Shown here: positions 53,546 through 61,519 of the stretch, piece by piece
How positions within the stretch are numbered: the stretch's first letter is position 1
How the letters are laid out: every line of letters starts with the position of its first letter
Assembly: GCA_009773665.1 (NCBI GenBank)
Contig: WSYE01000002.1
Span: 159,559-223,558, forward strand
DNA from: Desulfovibrionaceae bacterium
GTDB lineage: Bacteria > Desulfobacterota > Desulfovibrionia > Desulfovibrionales > Desulfovibrionaceae
Reading direction: 5' to 3'
DNA: 64,000 nucleotides
Made by a program: the position numbers and the translations under genes
Notes under the pieces: model-generated
The model's input: only the letters and a program-made list of their open reading frames with translations
Told to the model about the DNA's origin: nothing
Databases searched by the model: none

Positions 53546-53959
53546 TTACTTGCCTCCCTCCGCGATGACGGTCTTGATGCCTTCGAAGTTCTTCTGCATC
53601 ACCGTCACCAGTGCGTTGTACATGAGCGAGTTCTTGCCCATGGTTGCCATTTCCTTATCCATGTCCACCGCGTCCGCCCCGTAGATGGTGCGCGGCTTGA
53701 ATTCCTTCACTGCCCTGCCCTCAAAACCGTTGACGTCGAAGTTCGATGGGATGTGCTCCGCTTTGGTGCGCGTGAGCGAATTCTTCGACTGCACGGAACC
53801 CACAGCCTGCTGGAGCTGGTTTTCAAATTCCAGGGTGCGGGCCTTGTATCCAGGGATATTGATGTTGGCCAAATTGGACACGACGAGGTTTTGACGCTCG
53901 AGCCGCAGGTCCATGACCTTGGCGAGCAGGTCCGCGTTGGCTCCGTAGATGTCCGGCAT
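53546..53959 (-). CDS. flgB: flagellar proximal rod protein FlgB
   Basis: 137 residues from ATG 53959 (MPDIYGANADLLAKVMDLRLERQ), with AAGGAG upstream; the longer frame to 54844 is antisense noise. ERQNLVVSNLANINIPGYKARTLEFENQL is the rod-family N-terminal motif and YNALVTVMQKNFEGIKTVI the C-terminal helix. First gene of the flagellar operon. A sigma-54-type site lies 76 bases upstream. Confidence 0.95.
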   Translation of the reverse strand: MPDIYGANADLLAKVMDLRLERQNLVVSNLANINIPGYKARTLEFENQLQQAVGSVQSKNSLTRTKAEHIPSNFDVNGFEGRAVKEFKPRTIYGADAVDMDKEMATMGKNSLMYNALVTVMQKNFEGIKTVIAEGGK

Positions 53960-54034
53960 GGCGTAACTCCTTGGGCGGCGGCTGTTTTTGCCTGGTGGGT
54001 CCCACCTGGCGGGGGCCGCCTCGGACCTTCCGTT

Positions 54035-54050
54035 AGCAACTCCCGTTCCA
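54035..54050 (-). promoter_or_regulatory. sigma-54-type promoter for flgB operon
   Basis: The minus strand reads TGGAACGGGAGTTGCT. The invariant GG and GC are ten bases apart, as required for -24/-12 elements; the main deviation is A for C after TGG. Transcription would start near 54023, about 64 bases before flgB. Class II flagellar operons are often sigma-54 dependent. Confidence 0.65.
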
Positions 54051-54099
54051 ACCGGATAACCAGCCGGAATCAAAGATTTTGCGGAAATTCCTGCGGTTC

Positions 54100-54115
54100 T
54101 GGCACGCCCGATGCT
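54100..54115 (+). promoter_or_regulatory. sigma-54-type promoter, upstream of two facing the TPR gene
   Basis: TGGCACGCCCGATGCT has GG and GC ten bases apart and one mismatch (A for T) in the -12 block. It points right, 66 bases before a second, better site. Confidence 0.5.
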
Positions 54116-54165
54116 CTCCTCTTTACGACGCCATCCCGGCGGCGGAAATTGCCCGAACCGGGACT

Positions 54166-54181
54166 TGGCACGCACATTGCT
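54166..54181 (+). promoter_or_regulatory. sigma-54-type promoter for the TPR gene, consensus match
   Basis: TGGCACGCACATTGCT fits TGGCACG-N4-TTGCT exactly. The start would fall near 54193, ahead of both possible start codons of the TPR gene. It is divergent from the flgB promoter. Confidence 0.75.
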
Positions 54182-54223
54182 AGGCACAACTCGCCTGCTC
54201 GTCGGTCCCCGGGAGGGACGTGG

Positions 54224-54865
54224 TTGACGGGCAAGCGCGGAAGGGGAGGCGGAGGGCCAGGACGGTCCTCCCAGACAAGGGAAGCGAATGACGGACGCCC
54301 GCATCTGGATTATGAAATCAACAAGGAACTCGGCGAATGCTACCTGTTCATGGGCGACCTGGACAAAGCAGAAGAGTACTACAGCAAGGCCATGAACTCC
54401 AACGGAGTCCACCCGGACCCGTATCTTGGCCTGGCAACCATCGCCGTGCACCGGGGCGACCTGGACAGCGCCTTCGGCTTCTACCGCAAGGCGGCCAACG
54501 CCGAAGCCAGCGACAAATCCCTCTCGGGCATGGCGCTGATTGAGATGGAGCGCGGCGAACACGACAAGGCCTTCGACCACTTCTCGCAGGCCCTGGAGTA
54601 CAACCCCGAGAACATGGTGGCGCTCTACAGCATCATCCGCCTGGGTCACGCCATGGGACGCCTGCCGGACGTGGTTCCACACCTGGAATCCTACCTGGCC
54701 GTCGAACCCCTGAAGCATGAAATCCGCTACTCGCTGGCCGGATGCCTGGTGGCAGCCGGACGAGACGAGGAAGCCATGGCCCAGCTGAACCGCATCCTGG
54801 AGCACGACCCGGCCCACAGCTGCGCCGTGGAGCTCAAGGAGCACCTGGACGCCAAGGCGGCCTAG
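54224..54865 (+). CDS. TPR-repeat protein, start uncertain
   Basis: About 200 residues. From LDYEINKELGECYLFMGDLDKAEEYYSKAM onward there are at least four tetratricopeptide units, each about 34 residues: PYLGLATIAVHRGDLDSAFGFY, SGMALIEMERGEHDKAFDHF, and YSLAGCLVAAGRDEEAMAQL. The start given is a TTG behind GGGAGG. A better-looking ATG at 54288 with AAGGGAAG is in a different frame (MTDARIW), so an indel just after it is possible. Facing flgB from sigma-54-type promoters suggests a flagellar or motility role; that is inference. Confidence 0.7.
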   Translation: MTGKRGRGGGGPGRSSQTREANDGRPHLDYEINKELGECYLFMGDLDKAEEYYSKAMNSNGVHPDPYLGLATIAVHRGDLDSAFGFYRKAANAEASDKSLSGMALIEMERGEHDKAFDHFSQALEYNPENMVALYSIIRLGHAMGRLPDVVPHLESYLAVEPLKHEIRYSLAGCLVAAGRDEEAMAQLNRILEHDPAHSCAVELKEHLDAKAA

Positions 54866-54908
54866 CCCGGGGGAACATTTTTCACGCAGATCTCCCCTCC
54901 CCCATTGG

Positions 54909-54946
54909 TTCCCGGTTCGGTGCGCTCCCGGCGGCCGAACCGGGAA
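54909..54946 (+). terminator. hairpin after the TPR gene
   Basis: TTCCCGGTTCGG pairs perfectly with CCGAACCGGGAA over a 14-base loop, 43 bases past the stop. There is no T run, so termination strength is uncertain. Confidence 0.45.
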
Positions 54947-55037
54947 TCAACTACTCCGTTCACGGGTGGGAGCACTGTTCCGGGTTGCCAAGCGTGGGCG
55001 ATTTTGGCACTGCCTGAGCAAAACAAGCGAGGCAGCC

Positions 55038-55631
55038 ATGGATCACTTGCCCATCCGCAGGGCTATTCTCTCCGTTACCGACAAGTCCGGCCTAGCCGAG
55101 TTCGCGGCGTTCCTGCATGCGAACGGCGTGGAGCTCGTCTCCACCGGCGGCACCAAGAAGGCTATGACCGACGCCGGACTCCCCGTCACGGCGGTTGATC
55201 AGGTCACCGGATTCCCCGAAATGCTGGGCGGACGGGTCAAGACCCTGCACCCCAACATCCACGCGGGCATCCTGGCCGACAAGGACAACCCCGAACATCT
55301 CGACACCCTGGCCAAGTTCGGCCTGACCCCCTTCGACCTCATCTGCGTCAATCTCTACGATTTCGCCAAGGCCGCTGCCGCCAACGCCGACCTCAAGGCC
55401 GCCGTGGAGCAGATCGACATCGGCGGACCCACAATGCTCCGGGCCTCGGCCAAGAACTTCCACTCCATCCTGGTGGTCCCCTCGCCCGCGCACTACGCGC
55501 GCATCACGGCGGAACTGAAGGCTGGCGACATGAAAGCTTCGCTCAAACTGCGCCACGAAATGGCCGTGGAGACCTTCAAGGCCACCTCGGCCTACGACGC
55601 CATGATCTGCGACTATCTCGGCAAGGCCTAG
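55038..55631 (+). CDS. purH: IMP cyclohydrolase (PurH N-terminal domain only)
   Basis: 197 residues from ATG 55038. RRAILSVTDKSGLAEFAAFLHANGVELVSTGGTKKAM is the start of PurH cyclohydrolase, followed by FPEMLGGRVKTLHPNIHAGIL with the active-site lysine and histidine, and VEQIDIGGPTMLRASAKNF. The AICAR transformylase half of normal bifunctional PurH (about 330 residues) is absent and must be encoded elsewhere. Split enzymes are known in Desulfovibrio. It closes the ring of FAICAR to IMP, the last step of purine synthesis. Confidence 0.93.
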   Translation: MDHLPIRRAILSVTDKSGLAEFAAFLHANGVELVSTGGTKKAMTDAGLPVTAVDQVTGFPEMLGGRVKTLHPNIHAGILADKDNPEHLDTLAKFGLTPFDLICVNLYDFAKAAAANADLKAAVEQIDIGGPTMLRASAKNFHSILVVPSPAHYARITAELKAGDMKASLKLRHEMAVETFKATSAYDAMICDYLGKA

Positions 55632-55655
55632 CCGCGCATCCCGACCCGACGATTT

Positions 55656-55695
55656 CCCGGCCAGCCGCGCGCATCCCGGCGTGCGGTTGGCCGGG
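55656..55695 (+). terminator. hairpin after purH
   Basis: CCCGGCCAGCCGC pairs with GCGGTTGGCCGGG, with one G-T wobble, around a 14-base loop. It begins 25 bases past the stop. No T run follows, so this may be a rho-assisted site. Confidence 0.4.
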
Positions 55696-55804
55696 AGCAT
55701 CCGCCCAATCTCTTGCCACCCTCTTGCCACCCTTGCGCCGCTGACCTACAAGTTAGCCTGAACATACTCGGCGGACCACCACGGCCCGCTGCCGGAGGTT
55801 TCCC

Positions 55805-57505
55805 ATCGCCAGCAAAGTCCAAGGCAACACCGAGGGCCTGAAGCCCAGCCAGTTGAAAGCCCTCGACCGTCTCTATACCCGGCGCTATCCGCCCGCCGAG
55901 GGCTACACCCTCGATCAGGCCCGCGAGCTGGCCGTCATCTCCCACGGCATAGGGCGCCAGGTGGGGCTGCTCATCGACCGCAAGGGCCGCCCGGACATGG
56001 TCCTGGTGGGCGAACCGCACGCCATCTACATCCCCGAGCTGTCACGATCACGCCTGGGTTCCGGGCGTCTGCGCGGCGTGCGCCTTCTGCACACCCACCT
56101 GCACGACTCGCCCCTGGATCAGGAAGACCTGACGGACATGCTCTTTCTGCGCCTGGACTCCGTGTCCGCCCTCACCGTGGATTCCATGGCCTCCCCGGCC
56201 AAACTCCACGTGGCGCACCTGACCCCGCGCGCCGAGCCCGACCCCGGAGCCAAGCCCTGGGACATCCTGCCCCCGCACCCCTGGGACCGCCCGGACATTG
56301 ACTTCGAGGCCCAGACCCAGGCCCTGGAGGACGAATTCGCCCGCCTGGACAAGCCCATCACCGGCGCAGAGTCCGCTGCGGCCAACGGCATAGGCGGCAC
56401 GGAAGCGGGCGTGGCGGGCCGGGCCATCCTGATCGGCGTGGGCAGCGCCCCGCGCCTGGACCTGGAAGCCTCCCTGGAAGAGATGGAGGCCCTGGCCACC
56501 ACGGCGGGGCTGTCCATCACCGGGCGCGTGATCCAGCGCGTGCCGCACGTGAACCCGCGTACCATCATCGGCAAGGGAAAATTGTCGGAACTCGAGGTGA
56601 TGGCCCTGTCCACGGGCGCATCCGTCCTGCTGTTCGACGGAGAATTGACGCCCGCCCAGATGCGCAATCTGGCGGACCTGACCGAGCGCAAGATTCTTGA
56701 CCGTACCCAGCTCATCCTGGACATCTTCGCCCAGCGGGCCACGTCGCGCTCGGGCAAGCTCCAGGTGGAGATGGCCCAGCTGAAATACACCCTGCCCCGG
56801 CTGGTGGGGAAAAATCCCGCCATGAGCCGCCTGATGGGCGGCATCGGCGGGCGCGGCCCCGGCGAGACCAAGCTCGAGATGGACCGCCGCCGCATCCGTG
56901 AGCGCATCACCCGCATCAAGCGCGAACTCGGCGACCTGCGCAAGCAGCGCGCCCAGGTGCGCGACCGGCGCGCCAAGGCCGGGCTGCCCATCGTGTCCCT
57001 GGTGGGCTACACCAACGCCGGAAAGTCGACGCTTTTGAACACCCTCACCCAATCAGCCGTGCTGGCCGAGGACAAGCTGTTCGCCACCCTGGACCCGGTC
57101 AGCCGCCGCCTGCGCTTCCCCATGGAGCGCGAACTGGTGCTCACCGACACCGTGGGCTTCATCCGCGCCCTGCCCAAGGAACTCAAGGAGGCCTTCCAGG
57201 CCACCCTGGAGGAACTGGAGAGCGCGGACCTGCTCATCCAGGTGGCCGACGCCGGACACCCGGAGCTGGCCGGACAGGTGGAGGCCGTGGACGCCATCCT
57301 CAAGGACATGGAGTTGGAAACCGTTCCGAGGCTCCTGGCCCTGAATAAATGGGACACCCTGGACGAAGAGCGCAAGGAATGGGTTTTAAACCGTTATCCC
57401 GAGGGCTTGCCCATATCCGCCCGCATCCGGGCGAGCCTGGAGCCCCTGGCCGAGGAAATAATTCGCAGGGTCGATTGGGAAAAAGGGCTTGCCAAGCCCG
57501 GGTAA
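55805..57505 (+). CDS. hflX: GTPase HflX, apparent ATC start
   Basis: 566 residues if started at ATC 55805. GGAGG at 55794-55798 stands six bases before it, and IASKVQGNTEGLKPSQLKALDRLY reads as a natural N-terminus. The first ATG/GTG/TTG-type start in frame, TTG 55853, lacks a ribosome site. An N-terminal extension of about 190 residues precedes the HflX glycine-rich domain (IGKGKLSELEVMALSTGASVLLFDGELTPAQMRNL). MGGIGGRGPGETKLEMDRRRI, GYTNAGKST (G1), TDTVGF (G3) and NKWD (G4) follow. HflX splits stalled or heat-damaged ribosomes. Confidence 0.92.
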   Translation: MASKVQGNTEGLKPSQLKALDRLYTRRYPPAEGYTLDQARELAVISHGIGRQVGLLIDRKGRPDMVLVGEPHAIYIPELSRSRLGSGRLRGVRLLHTHLHDSPLDQEDLTDMLFLRLDSVSALTVDSMASPAKLHVAHLTPRAEPDPGAKPWDILPPHPWDRPDIDFEAQTQALEDEFARLDKPITGAESAAANGIGGTEAGVAGRAILIGVGSAPRLDLEASLEEMEALATTAGLSITGRVIQRVPHVNPRTIIGKGKLSELEVMALSTGASVLLFDGELTPAQMRNLADLTERKILDRTQLILDIFAQRATSRSGKLQVEMAQLKYTLPRLVGKNPAMSRLMGGIGGRGPGETKLEMDRRRIRERITRIKRELGDLRKQRAQVRDRRAKAGLPIVSLVGYTNAGKSTLLNTLTQSAVLAEDKLFATLDPVSRRLRFPMERELVLTDTVGFIRALPKELKEAFQATLEELESADLLIQVADAGHPELAGQVEAVDAILKDMELETVPRLLALNKWDTLDEERKEWVLNRYPEGLPISARIRASLEPLAEEIIRRVDWEKGLAKPG

Positions 57506-57530
57506 AATCGCTAATTGCTCTCTTCCTCGA

Positions 57531-57606
57531 GCCGAGGTAGCTCAGTTGGTAGAGCAGGGGACTGAAAATCCCCGTGTCGGCGGTTCAATTCCGTCCCTCG
57601 GCACCA
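57531..57606 (+). tRNA. tRNA-Phe (GAA)
   Basis: 76 nt including encoded CCA. The acceptor stem is GCCGAGG/CCTCGGC, the D arm GCTC-AGTTGGTAGA-GC, the anticodon stem GGGGA/TCCCC with loop CTGAAAA (anticodon GAA), and the T arm GGCGG-TTCAATT-CCGTC. It is followed at once by a terminator. No duplicated 3' end is visible in the window, so no integrated element is apparent here. Confidence 0.97.
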
Positions 57607-57614
57607 CGAAAGAC

Positions 57615-57646
57615 AAAGGCCCGCGATGAAAATCGCGGGCCTTTTT
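57615..57646 (+). terminator. rho-independent terminator after tRNA-Phe
   Basis: A 13-bp stem (AAAGGCCCGCGAT / ATCGCGGGCCTTT) with GAAA loop is followed by TT and C. It begins nine bases after the tRNA. Confidence 0.92.
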
Positions 57647-57922
57647 CGTTGGCGGCGGGCCGGGCAGGAGACGAGCCGACCTTACGCCGACTAAAGACGT
57701 TCCTGCGGTTGCTCTTGCGCACACATACGGAGCTGGATAACGCAAAAGGAGCTCAAGAGAGGATGCCGCGACGCCGTATGAGCGCGCCGGGACCTTGCTG
57801 TTTCGCAGCGCTGGCAGAACGCAGCGAGATCTGACATGGTGCCCTGAAATGACACACGAATAATCATCAACAAGCCCGGCCATGCGGCGGTTCCCGGCAG
57901 CGCGCCGTAGTCACCAGGCCAA

Positions 57923-59068
57923 ATGAGAACCACCATGGCCAACAGAATCCTTTTCGTCGACGACGAGCAGAAGATCCTGGATTCGTTCATGCTGAACCTG
58001 AAGCGGCGCTACGACATCCACCTCGCCCTCGGCCCCAGTGAGGCGCTTGCCAGGATCACATCGGACGGGCCGTTTCACGTGGTGGTTTCCGACTATAAAA
58101 TGCCAGGCATGAACGGCGTGGAGCTGCTTTCGAAGGTGATGGCCATTTCGCCCAAAACCGTCCGCATCATGCTGACCGGCCATGCGGACATGGATGTCTC
58201 GATTGCGGCGGTCAACTCCGGACAGGTGTTCCGCTTCCTCACCAAGCCCTGCTCCATGGAGTTACTCACGAGCGCGATTGACGCAGCATTGGAGCAGAAT
58301 CGCCTGCTCAACCTGGAAAAGGATCTCCTGCGCAACACCTTGCTTGGCAGCATCAACGTCATCGTCGAGATTCTCTCGCTCGTAAATCCGCTGGCCTTTG
58401 GCAGGTCGGACCGCATCCGCCGCCTTGTGATGGGGCTGACCAAGGCGCTCAAGCTGTCCAACTCAAGCAAATACGAGCTTGCCGCGCTCCTGTCGCAGAT
58501 CGGCTGCGTGACCGTGCCGGAGGAGATCCTGGTGAAACGCTATTCAGGGCAGGAACTGAGCCCCGAGGAGCAGAACGCCTTCGACCTGGGCATCAGGACG
58601 ACGTCCGCGCTCATCAAGAAGATTCCGAGGCTTGAGGAGGTGGGGGACATCATCCTCTGCCAGCTGGATTCGCCCTCCCTGGAGGTCGAGGGGACCCTCG
58701 GTGCAAGGCTCCTGCTGCTGGCCCTGGACTACGACGACCTGACCCTGGCCGGGAAAAGTGGGGAGGACGCCCTGCGTGAGCTTCAGAAGAGACCCCAGCG
58801 CTACGGCGCGCCGCTTCTGGCCGCCCTTGAGAGCCTCCTTGCCGGGGAAGACTGCCACCGGATCATGGACCTTCGGCTTGCCGGATTGGAGCCGGGCATG
58901 ATCCTGGCCAGGGACGTGCGGGCCATGGACGGTACGCTCATGCTCTCCCGTGGGCTTGTGATCACTTCTTTCATCCTGGACCGTCTGCTTTCGCTGTCGG
59001 AAACCCTGCCCATCCACGAGCCCATCCACGTGATCTCGCCGGACTCTACGGGATGTGTACACCCCTGA
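57923..59068 (+). CDS. response regulator with degenerate HD-GYP output domain
   Basis: 381 residues. The receiver domain is intact: FVDDEQ acidic pair near residue 13, phospho-Asp 57 in VVVSDYKMPGMNG, Thr in IMLTGHAD and Lys in RFLTKP. The output part resembles RpfG-type HD-GYP (AALLSQIGCVTVPEEILVKRYSGQELSPEEQNAF), but the HD pair that should precede IGK is SQ and the lysine is Cys. The later HxxxG and HHE..GGGYP motifs are missing as well. Cyclic-di-GMP hydrolysis is therefore unlikely; it may bind a partner instead. ATG 57935 (MANRIL) is an alternative start. Confidence 0.85.
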   Translation: MRTTMANRILFVDDEQKILDSFMLNLKRRYDIHLALGPSEALARITSDGPFHVVVSDYKMPGMNGVELLSKVMAISPKTVRIMLTGHADMDVSIAAVNSGQVFRFLTKPCSMELLTSAIDAALEQNRLLNLEKDLLRNTLLGSINVIVEILSLVNPLAFGRSDRIRRLVMGLTKALKLSNSSKYELAALLSQIGCVTVPEEILVKRYSGQELSPEEQNAFDLGIRTTSALIKKIPRLEEVGDIILCQLDSPSLEVEGTLGARLLLLALDYDDLTLAGKSGEDALRELQKRPQRYGAPLLAALESLLAGEDCHRIMDLRLAGLEPGMILARDVRAMDGTLMLSRGLVITSFILDRLLSLSETLPIHEPIHVISPDSTGCVHP

Positions 59069-59244
59069 GGAATACCTGGAAGAACACACGCCGGGGGTGA
59101 TGCAGCCTAAGACTCTTCCGACAACACCCCGTCGGGGGGGACATCGGGTTCGCTGCGCCTATTTGGGTTTCCGATTCTCCATTTCCCATTGCTATATCCC
59201 GCGAGGTTTGGCACGTTTCAGTTGTTCTCTTCAGGAGGCTACAC

Positions 59245-61359
59245 ATGGCGGCTTTGGTCAACGATCCACTCTTCCCCCAGCAATGGCACCTGTTCAACAC
59301 CGGCCAGTCGGGCGGCACCCCCGGAATCGACCTGAACATGGGGAACCTTTGGGCTGACTACTCCGGCAAGGGCGTGGTGGTCGCCGTGGTGGACCAGGGC
59401 ATGGAGTACGACCATCCGGATCTGGCTGCCAACATCAACACCGCCATCAGCTTCTCGTCGTTCTCGACCAAGGCCGACGGGCAGCCCGTAACCACCGCCG
59501 ACAATCATGGCATGCCCGTGGGCGGCCTCATCGCGGAAATCGGCAACAACGGGCTGGGAGGAATCGGCGTCGCCCCTGAGGCGACCCTCGCTTCGATCTA
59601 CATCGACCTGCTCTCGGGCCAGGACCCCGCCGCCAAGGACGCGGGTGACTTCCTCGACGTCTTGAAGATGACCGTCGGAAACTATGACGTGGTCAACAAC
59701 AGCTGGGGCCTGGGGGCAACCTTCAACGCCGCCAACACCCCTTCCAACGCCGAGACCGCCCAGGCCCTGCAAAACGCCGTGACCCTGGGCCGCAACGGCA
59801 AGGGGTCGGTCATCGTCTTTTCTGCAGGCAACGACCGCACCTTGGGTGCGGACAGCAACTCCGACTACCTGAACAACTCACCCTACACCATTTCCGTGGC
59901 CGCCATCGACCACAACGGGAAGGTCAGCGCCTACAGCACGCCTGGAGCGGCCAACCTCGTGAGCGCTCCGACCAATTCGTATTTCCTTTACACTGAGACC
60001 ATCGAGTCCGACCCGGACGAGGACGGAAACGTCGAAATCTCCACGGTGGTTCGCCAGCAGTGGTACGGCGGGGTCGTCGCCGCCGACCGCCTGGGGCTGG
60101 AAGGGTACAACGCGAGCCCCTCGCCCACAGGAGATTACGCCTTCGACTTCGGCGGCACCTCGGCGGCAGCGCCGGAGGTTTCGGGCGTCATCGCGCTCAT
60201 GCTGGAAGCCAATCCCAACCTGGGCTACCGCGACGTTCAGGACATCCTGGCCCTGACCGCCCGCAACACGGACAAAACCGCCTCCTGGACCATCAACGGC
60301 GCGGACAACTGGAACGGCGGCGGCATGCACGTGAACCGCGACGTGGGCTACGGACTGGTGGACGCCCACGCCGCCGTCAGGCTGTCCGAAACCTGGACCA
60401 GCCAGAGCACTGCGGCCAACGTGCTCACGGTTGAAGGCGCGGCAACGGTGAACGCGGCCATTCCCGAAGGCGGACAGGGCCTCAGTTCTACCATCACCAT
60501 CGCCAACGCTGTTCAGGTGGAGCGCGCCGAGGTCATCCTGGACGCCAACCACTCGTTGGCCAGGGATCTGGTCATCTCGCTGACCTCCCCCTCGGGGACC
60601 AGGAGCGTGCTGCTGACCACCCCGACATCCACCGAGGCAGGCAAGCAGGCGCTTAACGAACCATTCCCCAGCCAGCCCTTTTCCATGACCTCGACCCAGT
60701 ATCTGGGCGAAAGCGGGGCCGGAAACTGGACCCTCACCGTGCAGGACGTCAGCGGCAACGGCCAGACCGGAACCGTGAACGACTGGGAGCTCGTGCTGTG
60801 GGGCAAGGACTCGGCCTCCACGCTGCCGTATGTTTTCACCAACGAATTCGGGTATTACGCCGGGCTGGATTCCTCGCGCACGGTCCTTTCCGACACCTCC
60901 GGCAAGACCGTCATCAACGCCTCGCCCGTCACCTCCGATGCGGTCATCAACCTCAATCCGGGCACGACCAGCACCATCGCGGGCGCAAGCTTCACCATAG
61001 CGCCGCAGACCACGGTGACCGCCCTCTATACAGGCGACGGCAACGACATGCTCCTGGGCAGCGGCACGGACGACCTGCTCTCCAGCGGGCGGGGCAACGA
61101 CGTCCTCTACGCAGGCTTTGGGAACAACACCCTGGACGGCGGTTCAGGATTCAACGTCGCGGTCATTCCCACAGACCTCATGGACAACACCTTTGTCCAG
61201 ACCGCGACAAGCCGCCTCGTTGTGTCGTCGCTTGGGACCAACTCGCTTGAGAACATCAGCATGCTGATGTTCAGGGACAACTCGGTGGCCACGTCGTCCC
61301 TGCTCTTCCGCGACGCGACCCAATCCAGCGCGACGGCGCTCTTCGGCGTTTCCGCCTAG
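59245..61359 (+). CDS. secreted subtilisin-like protease with P-domain and RTX repeats
   Basis: 704 residues without a signal peptide or long propeptide. The S8 triad is Asp 50 (VVAVVDQGMEYDHPDL), His 88 (TADNHGMPVGGLIAEIG) and Ser 306 (FGGTSAAAPEVSGVIALML); oxyanion-hole Asn is in SAGND. Residues about 405-540 form a proprotein-convertase P-domain (ITIANAVQVERAEVILDANHSLARDLVISLTSPSGTRSVLL, ending WELVLWG). Around 612-655 are nonapeptide repeats (GDGNDMLLGSG, GRGNDVLYAGFGNNTLDGGSG) that bind Ca2+. It is thus a kexin-like protease exported by a type I system; the likely ABC transporter is the next gene. GGAGG precedes the ATG. Confidence 0.92.
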   Translation: MAALVNDPLFPQQWHLFNTGQSGGTPGIDLNMGNLWADYSGKGVVVAVVDQGMEYDHPDLAANINTAISFSSFSTKADGQPVTTADNHGMPVGGLIAEIGNNGLGGIGVAPEATLASIYIDLLSGQDPAAKDAGDFLDVLKMTVGNYDVVNNSWGLGATFNAANTPSNAETAQALQNAVTLGRNGKGSVIVFSAGNDRTLGADSNSDYLNNSPYTISVAAIDHNGKVSAYSTPGAANLVSAPTNSYFLYTETIESDPDEDGNVEISTVVRQQWYGGVVAADRLGLEGYNASPSPTGDYAFDFGGTSAAAPEVSGVIALMLEANPNLGYRDVQDILALTARNTDKTASWTINGADNWNGGGMHVNRDVGYGLVDAHAAVRLSETWTSQSTAANVLTVEGAATVNAAIPEGGQGLSSTITIANAVQVERAEVILDANHSLARDLVISLTSPSGTRSVLLTTPTSTEAGKQALNEPFPSQPFSMTSTQYLGESGAGNWTLTVQDVSGNGQTGTVNDWELVLWGKDSASTLPYVFTNEFGYYAGLDSSRTVLSDTSGKTVINASPVTSDAVINLNPGTTSTIAGASFTIAPQTTVTALYTGDGNDMLLGSGTDDLLSSGRGNDVLYAGFGNNTLDGGSGFNVAVIPTDLMDNTFVQTATSRLVVSSLGTNSLENISMLMFRDNSVATSSLLFRDATQSSATALFGVSA

Positions 61360-61519
61360 TGGGGCGCCCTCTTTTCAGGTACGCGACTCTCGTGTGGCGT
61401 CCCTGAAGGGCGTCTCATTTTTCATCAGGAGCGCGACCCAAGCCAGCACGGGATGAGGCCGCCGGGCGAGCCCTCGGCAGCCGTTCGCCTGCTATGACGT
61501 TCGACGCAACAGGACAGCA

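Noticed and set aside
57542..57883. Minus-strand reading frame ending GIEPPTRGFSVPCSTN
   Set aside because: Its C-terminus is the antisense of tRNA-Phe; this is a well-known spurious frame at tRNA genes.
57531..57922. tRNA-Phe as an integration site for a mobile element
   Set aside because: No repeated tRNA 3' end, integrase or phage gene is present downstream in the window.
59209..59226. TGGCACG...TTG resembling a sigma-54 promoter before the protease gene
   Set aside because: The gap between the two blocks is two bases too long and the GC of the -12 element is missing.
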